A stretch of DNA of 33,851 bases. Source: Candidatus Peregrinibacteria bacterium (GTDB lineage Bacteria > Patescibacteriota > Gracilibacteria > UBA1369 > 2-02-FULL-48-14). Of the stretch, positions 1 to 8,864 are shown in pieces; the stretch's first letter is position 1; the number at the start of each line of letters is the position of its first letter. Position numbers and translations under genes: made by a program. The stretch is taken from assembly GCA_018658105.1 (NCBI GenBank), contig JABHVW010000003.1, positions 1 through 33,851 on the forward strand. Reading direction: 5' to 3'. Below the pieces are notes generated by a model. That model was given only the letters and a program-made list of their open reading frames with translations. It had not been told where the DNA came from and did not search any database.

Positions 1-3000
1 CGCGTAAGCATAAGCATTTAGCTGCTGCGGATCCATAATAAGATCTGGCACGCCCCTAAGCTGCATAGGATCCAGGGATGTGAAGTGTGCGCTTGTTGGG
101 CTGTAGTAGCGGGCTTCGAAGTAGTAGAGGTCTGTTGTGTCGTCGAACTCTTTGCCTGTGAAGGAGTACTGTGAGTCAGAGTCGCCAAGGTCTTCGTTAA
201 GAAGCTGTGCGCCGAATGGTGCAAAGTCATACACATGTGTAAGTGCTCCTGCTTCGTTTGTTGTTAGAGTATTCCCACCGAGGTGGTCTTGCACGTGGTA
301 GCTTGTGTCGTCTTCTGTGTTAATAGTTGCAACTCTGATTGAGTCTGCATAAACCTGCAGCACTCGGCCCTCTGGCCTTTGTTCCACGTATGAATTTAGA
401 TATATTGTTTCTTCTCCATCTTTATTTGCCTTAATACGCTGGCCGGTGTGGTCATATGTGTATGAATGGATTATTGAGCCATCTATCGACAGATATCTCA
501 GCATTTCATTCTTAACACTCCAAACCATCTGGTTATCGCTATCATCCACCAAGTTCCCGTTATTGTCGTATATATTTGGAGAGCCTGCAACTGTGCTAGG
601 CGCATGTGGATGGACAACTCCAACTCCACCATAAGTAATATTCTCTTCACCAGCCAAACAATCTACATCTGTTAAATCGGACTTGCAAATCATATTTCCA
701 ACAGCATCATAGGCATAGTTAAGCGCATAGTCACCAGATGCAAAGCCTGAACTAGTCGCTGTTTCCAAACGATCCAAATCATCGTAAGTATAGTGAACAG
801 TTTTATTTGTTGAAGTTACAGAGTTATCTAAAATATCTGTAATGTTAGAAGCTCCATCATATGTGTAAGAAAGATTTTGAATAATATCACCTGAACTCAA
901 TGCCCCCTTTGAAACCAAGCGGTATGCTTGTGCAGGGTCGTAAACACTCATCGCAATCAAACCATTGCCATAATCAATTCGGCTAGGCGCACCAACTGGA
1001 GAGTAGTCAATGTTAGAAACATAAACTGTACCGGCTGAATCAGAAACAGACTCCAACCGGCCAGCAACATTATATTCATTGTAAACTATTAACTCTCCAT
1101 CTGGATAAATAACCGCTTTTGCCCTACCTAAAGTATCAAACAATGTTTCTGTTGATTCAGAAATAGGACCGATAATTTTATGCTCAAATCTTGGCAAACC
1201 AATTGCGTTATAGTCATAAGAAGTTGTAAGCGCATCCATCTCGATTGAGTCTACAAAGCCTAAACCATTTGCAGCAGTATCATAAGTGTAATTCACATCT
1301 ACAGATCCATCATTCAACCAGTCCTCAGTGAGAACTCTATCTAATTCATCGTAAGTCCAAGAAATATATTTATCATTTGGATCCCATTGGGTTTTCACAT
1401 TTCCATTTGCATCATAAGTGTAATCCCAAGTTTTGAATAAAAATCCATCTCTATGTAAACCTTCTTGCTGAGTGAGCCTAGACAAAGAATCATAAGAGAA
1501 ATTTCGTAAATGCCCCTGGGCATCTACAAGTTTTTTAAGATTATTTTGAACATCGTAATAGTAGCTTGTGTCATAAGAATCTCCGCCATTGTGTTCTGTT
1601 ACACCAATTAAATTTCCGAAACCATCATAGTGGAAATCTTTATCGTGGCCATTTGCATCTGTAACTGTTGTAGACCATTGATCGAATTCTGTAGTAACTG
1701 TTCCAGTTGGCAAAGTCTCACTAATTGGACGACTTAAAGCGTCGTAAAACATTTCTCTAGCATATGCTGAAAGATCTCTTCCAGACCATGAAGTACCAGT
1801 CTTCGCATAAGGCAAAGATTGCTGAGACACATTCCCAGAATCGTCATACCAAGTATCTACGAAAATATATCCACTTTCTGCAGGCTGCCATTCTTGAATT
1901 AATCGGCCAAGCCCATCAAAATATGCACGCTCTTTCGAAATAACACCGTCCACTCTTCTCATTGTGACTGCATATTCTGGGAAAACATCATCAAAATATT
2001 TATGCATTTCCACCATAGTTGAAGCTCCTGTTTGTGGATCTGGCACATAGAGTTTTAACAATCGTCCAAGCCCATCATATTCATAAGATGTCTCAACGCC
2101 ATTCGCAGAAACCTCACTCAAAAGATTACCGTAAACAGGCTCGTAAATCGTTTCAACAGTATGTCCTAAATGATTTGTTGAGAAATTTGGATACAAATTA
2201 TTTGCATCATAAACCACTGCACTAGAATATCCACGTGGATTTGTTGAACTTCCAACAAGACCATATTCATCGTATGTGTAAGTTGTACTTAACCAGTCGT
2301 CACTTGTATCAAGCCAAACTAAATCTTTTGTTTTATTACCAAGTGTAACTTCACCATAAGGCAAGTCATCATAGAATTGTCTGCTCTTAGAAACTTCCGC
2401 ACCAGCTCTATCGTACAAAATTAACTCAGTTAAATATCCAGGCAAATCTGGATTAGAAACATAAATCATTGAAACGCTATATTCAGCCTCATCATTCAAA
2501 ACATTCAAAAAACTTCCATCATCAGAGGCCGTAACCTCTCCATATTTAGTCAGCTCCAATAAATTACCATTAGTCAGATTGTATGAGTAACTCTCAGCAG
2601 TATCTTTATGATCTGCATCACCGTCATATGACATTGCAACCTTCTCTTCTTTGAAAACAAAATCTCTTTCAGCATCTAGAGCATGCATATCCCATTTATT
2701 CAAATTAACTTGGTACAAGTTATCTGAGGAGTCGTAGACTTCAGTACGATAAACTTTACCCACTTTAGAGATATGATCTTCATACTCACCACGTGCAGGA
2801 TCTGTTGAATTACCTTGATGATAGTAGTTAATAACTTTTCTGTCTGCTTCTGTGCGTGTTACTTCTGCAAAACCAGCCAGCTTTTTATCGATTTCATCTT
2901 GGTAGTAGTAGAAGCCACCTGCGTATACATATGAAACCTCTGACTCCAAACCAAGGCCATCGTTTGTCACTATTGACTCTACTGTATGCAAAATGAAGGG

Positions 3001-5223
3001 CAAATCTTTATTCGCCAAACCATCTTCCGACTCATAAGTAGAAGAAGCTTTATATTTGACAGCTGTACTACCTCCCTCTTTATGAGTAATCGAAGAAAGC
3101 AAGTGAACAGGATTATCACTCGCATTCATATATACAATATGTGCACCAGTTGATTGGTAAAGTATATCAGTTAACCCATCCCCATTTACATCCCCAAATC
3201 GAGTACCTGATCTATCCTCATCAATAAAATCGAAACGCAAAGGAATAACATATTCAGGATCTTCCTCCCAACCAGGAGCTGAACCACTATTAATATAAGT
3301 ATGTGTTGGAGTATCTGACTCAACAATATCTACCATTCCATCCCCATTTACATCTAAAAGTGAAATTGACATCCAATTCCAATCTGCCCCCCATTGAAAT
3401 GCAATAGGGATTTCATAATCTTCATCCAAAGCCCAACCAGTTCCATCACCTTGATTAAAATAGACATCTCTATCTGAGATACCTGAATACAAAAAGTCAT
3501 CCAAACCATCTCCATTTATATCATATATTTGAGAATAACGGTTTACACCCAACTCTTCATCAAAAGTAATTGCAGGAGGCACTATATATGCAGGATCTTC
3601 AAACCAAGTACCATCTGCATTATTAATAAAAACTCTACTTGAAAATCTTGTAGAAAAAATCATATCAATTAAACCATCCCCATTAAATTCACCAAAACGA
3701 CCACCTGAGCTTGAACCATCCGGACTATCAAAATTTATATCATTTGGGATTACATAAGATGGATCTAAAACCCAACCAATTCCTGTACCCTCATTTATAT
3801 AAACCTCATTAATCACACCATACCTTCTTACAAAATCCACCCTCGCATCCCCATTTAGATCAGCCAGACGAACCCCCTCTCTAGCCCCACCTCTATCAGT
3901 AAAAGCTACTGGTGGCACAAAACTTGGATCTTCAGACCAACCTGACCCATCAGCATTATTTATAAAAGTTCGCCTTGAATCAGGAGAATAATTTGAAAGC
4001 AATATATCTGAGAACCCATCACCATTAACATCAACAATAGCAACATTCGCAGAATATATCACCTCTGGGAAATAATAGTCTCTACTCTCTTCCCAATATT
4101 TTTCGGCAACAGTGTAATCAAAAGTTGTTGGATCAAGAACAGTAACCTCACCATCAATCGATCTCACACTTTCTGTAACCCCCTGAATTAGCGATCTCAT
4201 TCCATATTCTGGTACAGTATAAGCAATATCATATTTTCGAACCCACTCAGAAGAAACTAAGATTTCAACTTGAGAAAGCCGCTTATTAGTCTCAACCTCA
4301 TATGTTCTACTATAATCTTTTCTGGTATCAGCCCTGAAATCCCAATGGAAAAGAACTTCAAAAATCCCTTCATCAAGCCCATGGCCAGTGTAAGAAATTC
4401 TTGTAGGATAAATTTGTCCATCCAACTTATCATATTCATAAGTCATAAAATTTGAATTTGCATCCTCCACCCTTTCAAGCATCCATTTAGAAACGTTCTC
4501 TGGCACAGACGGGTCATTTTGCCTTGAATCTACAGACTCAGCAAAAGTATAAATTTTGCCAAACTTATCTGTTGCAAGCCAATACTCTGAATCAACAAAT
4601 TCATATGAGATAAAATCACCACTATTCACTTTTGCTCCATAAATCTCCCCACTAATATTTTCAAGTTCACCACTGAGTGATGAAGAATAAATAGGATCTG
4701 AATACATTTCCTCTACCCCATTTCTGTTAATAATAGAAATATTTGGAATACTTACATCCCAACCATAACCAATCAAATGTTCTTTTGCTTGATCTTGACT
4801 ATTATAATCAAATGAAAGAGAAGGCTCGACTCCATTTCTACCAGCAGGCGTTTCGATAGGAATAGAAAAAGAAAATGCACCATTCCACATATTTTCTTCA
4901 TATTCAGAAGGTGCTTGCAAATCTGACAAAATCGCATCAAAACCAAAATTTGGAGTTTCATCTAACATAGCTGGCGAAGACAAAGGTTCAACTATATCTT
5001 GATCAACTTGTTCATCATTAGTATTTGCATCAGTTGCAAGATCAGCATCTAAAAGTGAAGGATCCACAGGCAAAGGCACCACAGTCTCAACTTGCTCAGC
5101 TACAGGCTCAGCAGAATCGACAGCAGTTACAGCAGTCTCATCAGCAAAGGCAGTAGGCATAAAACCAGCCATCATTGTAATTAAAACTGAAAAGGAAAGA
5201 AGCTTCTGTAAATACATTTTCAT
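1..5223 (-). CDS. Giant secreted SpvB/FG-GAP/RHS (YD-repeat) protein, 3' end outside window
   Basis: The frame is open from ATG 5223 to the window edge (1741 codons, no stop). Residues 1-27 look like a signal peptide (basic start, hydrophobic core, cut near TAFA/DE), so the protein is exported. Residues about 95-330 resemble the N-terminal domain of SpvB and Tc-toxin B subunits (GAFSFSIPIETPAGRNGVEP, then a WDV motif). Six FG-GAP/VCBS-type repeats with a DVNGDG core lie at about 390-685, as in the TcdB middle region. Some fifteen YD/RHS repeats (YDGLGRL, YDANGNV, YDELDRV) cover about 1045-1600. A C-terminal RHS core motif follows (GKEFDDTTDLYYFEARYYSP, then SLDP, then NAYAYA). In this family the core forms a shell around a variable C-terminal domain, often a toxin. 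That tip would begin just beyond base 1 and is not visible. No Shine-Dalgarno site precedes the start. The last stretch (bases about 61-300) is more GC-rich than the rest. Confidence 0.9.
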   Translation of the reverse strand, partial: MKMYLQKLLSFSVLITMMAGFMPTAFADETAVTAVDSAEPVAEQVETVVPLPVDPSLLDADLATDANTNDEQVDQDIVEPLSSPAMLDETPNFGFDAILSDLQAPSEYEENMWNGAFSFSIPIETPAGRNGVEPSLSFDYNSQDQAKEHLIGYGWDVSIPNISIINRNGVEEMYSDPIYSSSLSGELENISGEIYGAKVNSGDFISYEFVDSEYWLATDKFGKIYTFAESVDSRQNDPSVPENVSKWMLERVEDANSNFMTYEYDKLDGQIYPTRISYTGHGLDEGIFEVLFHWDFRADTRKDYSRTYEVETNKRLSQVEILVSSEWVRKYDIAYTVPEYGMRSLIQGVTESVRSIDGEVTVLDPTTFDYTVAEKYWEESRDYYFPEVIYSANVAIVDVNGDGFSDILLSNYSPDSRRTFINNADGSGWSEDPSFVPPVAFTDRGGAREGVRLADLNGDARVDFVRRYGVINEVYINEGTGIGWVLDPSYVIPNDINFDSPDGSSSGGRFGEFNGDGLIDMIFSTRFSSRVFINNADGTWFEDPAYIVPPAITFDEELGVNRYSQIYDINGDGLDDFLYSGISDRDVYFNQGDGTGWALDEDYEIPIAFQWGADWNWMSISLLDVNGDGMVDIVESDTPTHTYINSGSAPGWEEDPEYVIPLRFDFIDEDRSGTRFGDVNGDGLTDILYQSTGAHIVYMNASDNPVHLLSSITHKEGGSTAVKYKASSTYESEDGLANKDLPFILHTVESIVTNDGLGLESEVSYVYAGGFYYYQDEIDKKLAGFAEVTRTEADRKVINYYHQGNSTDPARGEYEDHISKVGKVYRTEVYDSSDNLYQVNLNKWDMHALDAERDFVFKEEKVAMSYDGDADHKDTAESYSYNLTNGNLLELTKYGEVTASDDGSFLNVLNDEAEYSVSMIYVSNPDLPGYLTELILYDRAGAEVSKSRQFYDDLPYGEVTLGNKTKDLVWLDTSDDWLSTTYTYDEYGLVGSSTNPRGYSSAVVYDANNLYPNFSTNHLGHTVETIYEPVYGNLLSEVSANGVETSYEYDGLGRLLKLYVPDPQTGASTMVEMHKYFDDVFPEYAVTMRRVDGVISKERAYFDGLGRLIQEWQPAESGYIFVDTWYDDSGNVSQQSLPYAKTGTSWSGRDLSAYAREMFYDALSRPISETLPTGTVTTEFDQWSTTVTDANGHDKDFHYDGFGNLIGVTEHNGGDSYDTSYYYDVQNNLKKLVDAQGHLRNFSYDSLSRLTQQEGLHRDGFLFKTWDYTYDANGNVKTQWDPNDKYISWTYDELDRVLTEDWLNDGSVDVNYTYDTAANGLGFVDSIEMDALTTSYDYNAIGLPRFEHKIIGPISESTETLFDTLGRAKAVIYPDGELIVYNEYNVAGRLESVSDSAGTVYVSNIDYSPVGAPSRIDYGNGLIAMSVYDPAQAYRLVSKGALSSGDIIQNLSYTYDGASNITDILDNSVTSTNKTVHYTYDDLDRLETATSSGFASGDYALNYAYDAVGNMICKSDLTDVDCLAGEENITYGGVGVVHPHAPSTVAGSPNIYDNNGNLVDDSDNQMVWSVKNEMLRYLSIDGSIIHSYTYDHTGQRIKANKDGEETIYLNSYVEQRPEGRVLQVYADSIRVATINTEDDTSYHVQDHLGGNTLTTNEAGALTHVYDFAPFGAQLLNEDLGDSDSQYSFTGKEFDDTTDLYYFEARYYSPTSAHFTSLDPMQLRGVPDLIMDPQQLNAYAYA

Positions 5224-5321
5224 AAAGTTAGTTATTACGTTTAGGCCAAAACTATATAACTAAAGCGCAGCAAAAAGCCAGTATTTACTGTCGACGAACT
5301 ACGGCGGCACTCAACACCAAC

Positions 5322-5834
5322 CTATTCCATCCATTTAATCGAACAACCTTGCGAATAAACCTGTTCTTGCGCAGGCTCTTCACCAGACAGCAATGAATTA
5401 ACTGCAGATTCAAGATCATCAAAACTACCTCTATATTTTAAAATACGCTCTTCCCCATACACAAAAATATCTGGCGTACACTGCGCATCATAAGCGCGGG
5501 CCATCTCTTGCCCCTCATCATATAAATAAGGGAATTTCTGCCCCTTTTCCTCAGCATACTCCTTCATTTTTTCGAAAGAGTCCTCAGGGTAAGCTGGATT
5601 TGCATTTGAGTTCACACTGACGAATTGAACCTCCGAAGACATGCCATTTTCTAAAGTCACCAAATCATCCCAAATCTCTTGTACATATGGGCAGTGATTA
5701 CACATGAAAATCAAAACCAAAACTTTCGCATCAGAATAGTCAGCCAAACTATGCATTTCGCCATCAAGACCTTTTAAAGAAAAATCATGGGCAGAACTAC
5801 CTAGAGGAACCATACTAGACTGGAGCAAAACCAT
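5322..5834 (-). CDS. Thioredoxin-fold (AhpC/TSA-like) protein
   Basis: This 170-residue protein has a thioredoxin fold with a redox CxxC at C45-C48 (MCNHCPY), a likely cis-Pro at P121 (QCTPDIFV), a YPEDSFEKMKEYA segment, FPYLYDE, and a C-terminal GCSIKW. This matches the widespread thioredoxin family with the signature CNHCP and C-terminal GCxIKW, presumed thiol-disulfide oxidoreductases or peroxidase-like proteins of unknown substrate. There is no signal peptide, so it should be cytoplasmic. The ATG at 5834 overlaps the end of the upstream MgtC-like gene by 20 bases. A second ATG at 5813 lies one base after that gene's stop. I prefer 5834 because the first residues (MVLLQSSMVPLG) fit the usual N-terminus of the family. 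Translation is probably coupled to the upstream gene. Confidence 0.85.
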   Translation of the reverse strand: MVLLQSSMVPLGSSAHDFSLKGLDGEMHSLADYSDAKVLVLIFMCNHCPYVQEIWDDLVTLENGMSSEVQFVSVNSNANPAYPEDSFEKMKEYAEEKGQKFPYLYDEGQEMARAYDAQCTPDIFVYGEERILKYRGSFDDLESAVNSLLSGEEPAQEQVYSQGCSIKWME

Positions 5835-7110
5835 AAGAAGAATTTAATACAAATAGGTAAGCCAAAATACCTACAACAATTATACTAAGCAAGGAAATCG
5901 CAACACGCCTACCAACAGGCTTTGAAGCAAAGAAGAAAACAATACCACCCTTAACCAAGGTGTTAGTCATAGTCGCAATTATAATTGCTAAAGATGCAGC
6001 ATTTAAACTTAAATCATTTGTAGCAGTTAAATTCGCCATTGAAACCGTAATAGCATCCACGTCCACCAAACCTGAGAAAAAGGCCGTTAAATACAAGCCC
6101 TCGTCCCCAAAATAGATACTTACAAACTTAGACACAAACAACAACGCCGCAAAAAGCAAACCAAATTGAATCGCAGGCCAAAGTTGAAATGGACTAGATA
6201 AGCTTAAATCTTTTTCAGTGAATTGAGGCGCAGCTTTCTTACCTTTGAATAAGAAGAAAAACAAAGAAAGTAGAAGCCCCCAAGTTCCCATTGCAAGCAT
6301 TGGAACATATAAAAAGGCTAGCAAATCTCTATTTAAAACCGAAACCTCCAAGAGCACCCTAAAGAACATCGCTGTCGATGCGATAATAATTCCAAACACA
6401 AAAGGATTAACCACTTTTTTACTCTTCTTACTCAATGATGAAAAGCTCATTGAAACCGCAGTCGAAGAAATCAATCCACCCAAAAAGCCACCCAGGCCAA
6501 TACCATTTTTAGGCCCAAGAGTTTTAATCGCAACATAACTTGCAAAAGAAATACTCGAAATTAAAACAACCATCAGCCAAATTATATAAGGATTCAATAC
6601 GTCCAAAGGGCCATAAGCTTGGTCTGGCAGCAAAGGCAAAATAACAAAGGCAATACCTACAAACTTCAAAGTACTATAAATTTCTTGCTTATCTACTTTG
6701 TGCGCAAATGAATGCAGCGACTCCTTAAAATAAAGCAAACTCACCACGGCCAAAGTAATCACCGACGCATACAAAAGCTCATTCATCGCAACCAAAATCC
6801 CAACTATATACACAAAAAAGACAGCAAGCTCAGTTGTCGCCCCAATACTTTTATTAATTATTGAAGAAACCAAATATGAAGCAATCACCAAAAGTAAAAC
6901 TGCACCAGAAAAAACTGAAAACAAAATAATATTGTCACCAAAAAGTGAATAAACCAGATATGCAAAAGTCGAAACTAAAGCAAAAGTTCTTATCCCTCCA
7001 AAATCGTGCACCTTCTCTTCTTTATGATGCCGCTCCCTTTCAAGACCAACAAGACCCCCTAGCAACAAAGCTAAGCCAAGATTTTGTAAAAAGAAAAGTG
7101 GATCTGTCAT
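5815..7110 (-). CDS. MgtC/SapB plus DUF4010 membrane protein
   Basis: The protein has 431 residues and is almost entirely membrane-embedded. Residues about 10-135 form an MgtC/SapB-type domain (GGLVGLERERHHK, then GGIRTFALVS). The remainder is a DUF4010 region with several hydrophobic helices and the glycine-rich GPKNGIGLGGFLGGLISSTA segment, followed by a VDVDAITVSMANL segment near residue 345. This two-domain architecture is common in bacteria. Its function is unsettled, with magnesium homeostasis or inner-membrane stress suggested for MgtC relatives. It heads a two-gene unit with the thioredoxin-fold gene, whose start overlaps its end. The ATG at 7110 gives the expected N-terminus, and no Shine-Dalgarno site precedes it. 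Confidence 0.88.
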   Translation of the reverse strand: MTDPLFFLQNLGLALLLGGLVGLERERHHKEEKVHDFGGIRTFALVSTFAYLVYSLFGDNIILFSVFSGAVLLLVIASYLVSSIINKSIGATTELAVFFVYIVGILVAMNELLYASVITLAVVSLLYFKESLHSFAHKVDKQEIYSTLKFVGIAFVILPLLPDQAYGPLDVLNPYIIWLMVVLISSISFASYVAIKTLGPKNGIGLGGFLGGLISSTAVSMSFSSLSKKSKKVVNPFVFGIIIASTAMFFRVLLEVSVLNRDLLAFLYVPMLAMGTWGLLLSLFFFLFKGKKAAPQFTEKDLSLSSPFQLWPAIQFGLLFAALLFVSKFVSIYFGDEGLYLTAFFSGLVDVDAITVSMANLTATNDLSLNAASLAIIIATMTNTLVKGGIVFFFASKPVGRRVAISLLSIIVVGILAYLFVLNSSYGFAPV

Positions 7111-7172
7111 ATGTGGAGTTTCTTCAAGATTTTACATCATTTGCAGATTGATGAAAAGTTTTTCTAAATAGC

Positions 7173-7200
7173 TTGAACTTTACCATAAATAAGTTAGTAT
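7173..7200 (+). promoter_or_regulatory. Predicted promoter of tRNA-Leu
   Basis: TTGAAC (7173-7178) and TAGTAT (7195-7200) are separated by 16 bases. The inferred transcription start lies a few bases before the tRNA at 7211. Confidence 0.45.
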
Positions 7201-7210
7201 ATGCCGGCAT

Positions 7211-7297
7211 GGGCAAGTGGCGGAATTGGTAGACGCGCTAGCTTGAGGGGCTAGTCTCCTTCGGGAGGTGGAGGTTCAAGTCCTCTCTTGCCCACCA
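7211..7297 (+). tRNA. tRNA-Leu (GAG)
   Basis: The 87-base cloverleaf has acceptor arm GGGCAAG paired with CTTGCCC, an encoded CCA end, a TTC T-loop, and a long variable arm (ctccttcgggag) as expected for a class II tRNA. The anticodon loop is ttgaggg, giving anticodon GAG (leucine, CUC/CUU). Confidence 0.96.
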
Positions 7298-7355
7298 CAA
7301 AGCGGAGTGAACGAAGTGAGCGAGGCTTAACCGAGCAAAGCGAGGTTTGCGCCCA
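7298..7355 (+). other. Structured sequence after tRNA-Leu
   Basis: The stretch contains a GC-richer near-repetitive segment (gtgaacgaagtgagcgagg) and an inverted repeat gcaaa/tttgc around a 6-base loop near 7335-7350. It lies between the tRNA and the convergent propeller gene and may end transcripts from both sides, although there is no clear T-run. It resembles the hairpin-bearing stretches after tRNA-Val and tRNA-Ala in this window. Confidence 0.4.
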
Positions 7356-7364
7356 TCCCCAAAG

Positions 7365-8423
7365 TTAAAACTCAAAAGTGAAAATCGGTTCACCCTCCTC
7401 ATAAACTACAAGAGTTCTTGTAGTGAAATTTACAATCACAAGTCGAGTCGCATCTTTAGACTTTTTAACCCAAGTCCTAGCACGAGGATTTTCTATATCT
7501 TGAATATCACCACTTTCATAATGAACACGAACAACATTAGGGCTTCTCAATTTCTCAAAGGAATCGATCACACTATAATCAGGCCCCTCTTCCACAACTT
7601 CCTCTTCTTCCTCGACCTCACAATTTAATGGGTAGCCTTCATACCTAATCAACTCTCCAGAATCTTGAGAGATAAACATAGTCGTTTTATCACCATTAGG
7701 AATCAAAGCTATTCCTTCTTGCGCATTACCAGGAGCAGCATATTTACGAATCAATTCGCCATCTGCAGGATTCAACTCAGCAATTCTATTACTACTGTCA
7801 TATAATGCAACTAACACACCACAATAAGCCTGCAAACCTGCTAAATCCGTATAAAGATCTTCACCAGTCGGGTGCCTAGGATCCAAAAGATCCACATATT
7901 CAACTTTTCCTGCAGCCTGCAACTTCACCACCAAAATATTTCCAGTCTCTTGCACTCCAACATAAAACAAACCATTCAAAAAAGTAATTGCCTCAGCCCC
8001 ACTATTCCCAGCCGTTTTAATCCATGGAGTAAGATCCCAAGAATCTAAAAGCTCACCAGTTTCAGGATCCAAAGAAAAGATTCCATCTGGATTCTCAACC
8101 AAAACATATAAAATTTCTTCATCTTCATCATAAGTCACCCCCTCTAAATCATCATGAAACTCCCAAGAAACAACATCAGAGCCATCAAGCTCCATATGAG
8201 AAACATAAGAATAGCCAGAATTCGTAGGATCACTCACAACATACAAACGCTCATTATCAGGATTATAAACTGCGCCACTCGTCTCATAATAAAGCGGCAA
8301 ATCAAAACTAATATCCACTCCTTCGCTTAGAGACAGATCTTCAGTCGACACATATGCGAATGCAAAAGTAGGAAGAACAAGCGCTGAAATTAAAAGAGCG
8401 CCAAAAAAAGTACGTATATTCAT
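7365..8423 (-). CDS. Secreted beta-propeller protein, SdiA-regulated / phytase-esterase-like
   Basis: The product has 352 residues. Residues 1-23 form a signal peptide (hydrophobic core, AFA motif). Residues about 40-265 contain repeated blades typical of the SdiA-regulated or esterase-like-phytase propeller: SGAVYNPDNERLYVVSD, LEGVTYDEDEEILYVL, GAEAITFLNGLFYVG, AQEGIALIPNGDKTTMFIS. An acidic linker (EVEEEEEVVEEG) leads to a small C-terminal beta-rich domain of about 75 residues that I do not recognise. The protein is probably exported. The substrate is unknown, and phytase activity should not be assumed. It converges on tRNA-Leu and is transcribed divergently from tRNA-Val. Confidence 0.8.
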   Translation of the reverse strand: MNIRTFFGALLISALVLPTFAFAYVSTEDLSLSEGVDISFDLPLYYETSGAVYNPDNERLYVVSDPTNSGYSYVSHMELDGSDVVSWEFHDDLEGVTYDEDEEILYVLVENPDGIFSLDPETGELLDSWDLTPWIKTAGNSGAEAITFLNGLFYVGVQETGNILVVKLQAAGKVEYVDLLDPRHPTGEDLYTDLAGLQAYCGVLVALYDSSNRIAELNPADGELIRKYAAPGNAQEGIALIPNGDKTTMFISQDSGELIRYEGYPLNCEVEEEEEVVEEGPDYSVIDSFEKLRSPNVVRVHYESGDIQDIENPRARTWVKKSKDATRLVIVNFTTRTLVVYEEGEPIFTFEF

Positions 8424-8525
8424 TAGTTCGTGGGTTAAACCAAATTTACTCTACCATATAAAGTCCACACACAGAAATTTCAGATATACTCTCAACACAA
8501 GATCAATAAAGTAGATAAGTTACAC

Positions 8526-8553
8526 TTGCGTTTCTGCTCTTCTTGAGTACAAT
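8526..8553 (+). promoter_or_regulatory. Predicted promoter of tRNA-Val
   Basis: TTGCGT (8526-8531) and TACAAT (8548-8553) are 16 bases apart. The inferred start is about 35-40 bases before the tRNA. Confidence 0.45.
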
Positions 8554-8597
8554 AGTGGGGATTTGACTGCACACACAGGCAGGCACATTAAAATTTC

Positions 8598-8674
8598 GGG
8601 CGATTAGCTCAGTTGGTTAGAGCGTCTGGTTTACACCCAGAAGGTCATTGGTTCGACTCCAATATCGCCCACCA
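8598..8674 (+). tRNA. tRNA-Val (TAC)
   Basis: This 77-base cloverleaf has acceptor GGGCGAT paired with ATCGCCC, an encoded CCA, and T-arm attgg/ccaat. The anticodon loop tttacac gives anticodon TAC. Its last 19 bases are duplicated downstream at 8843-8861. Confidence 0.97.
8656..8674 (+). repeat. Direct repeat copy 1: 3' end of tRNA-Val
   Basis: actccaatatcgcccacca lies at the 3' end of the functional tRNA. An identical copy is at 8843-8861. Duplication of a tRNA 3' end is the usual footprint of site-specific integration into a tRNA gene, although slippage or a short insertion could also create it. Confidence 0.85.
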
Positions 8675-8842
8675 GTTTGATAAAACGGCAGCCCACGTGG
8701 CTGGCGCTTTATCAATGCCGCGTTAGCGGTAATTGGAGGAGAACCAAAGGTTCGATGCTGACTAGGAACGAGAGTCGCGACAAAGCTCGCTTTGGCATGA
8801 CTGAGTGACGACATCAGTAAAACATTCACGCAGTGAATGGAT
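8675..8842 (+). other. String of short hairpins between the two tRNA-Val 3'-end copies
   Basis: No convincing gene lies in these 168 bases. Consecutive short inverted repeats can be read: ttgataaa/tttatcaa enclosing cagcc/ggctg; ccgc-gtta-gcgg; gaacc-aaa-ggttc; caaag-ctcg-ctttg; actga/tcagt; and cattcac-g-c-a-gtgaatg. They would form a chain of small stem-loops in the tRNA-Val precursor before the terminator at 8866. The cassette is bounded by a perfect 19-bp direct repeat, so it looks inserted. I do not know its function. Confidence 0.6.
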
Positions 8843-8861
8843 ACTCCAATATCGCCCACCA
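8843..8861 (+). repeat. Direct repeat copy 2 of the tRNA-Val 3' end
   Basis: This is a perfect 19-base copy of 8656-8674 including the CCA end, but it has no 5' tRNA portion, so it is not a tRNA. It lies directly before the T-rich terminator. The ancestral arrangement was therefore probably tRNA end followed at once by terminator, with 8675-8861 gained later. Confidence 0.85.
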
Positions 8862-8864
8862 TCT

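Noticed and set aside
1..2100. Repeated tcatag/tcgta motifs that might suggest a CRISPR-like array
   Set aside because: They are the codons of YD repeats in a long open frame. There are no equal-length spacers or exact repeats, and no CRISPR array was seen anywhere in the window.
7298..7355. Second partial copy of the tRNA-Leu 3' end (gcgcccatcccc)
   Set aside because: The similarity to cttgcccacca is too poor to call an attachment-site repeat.
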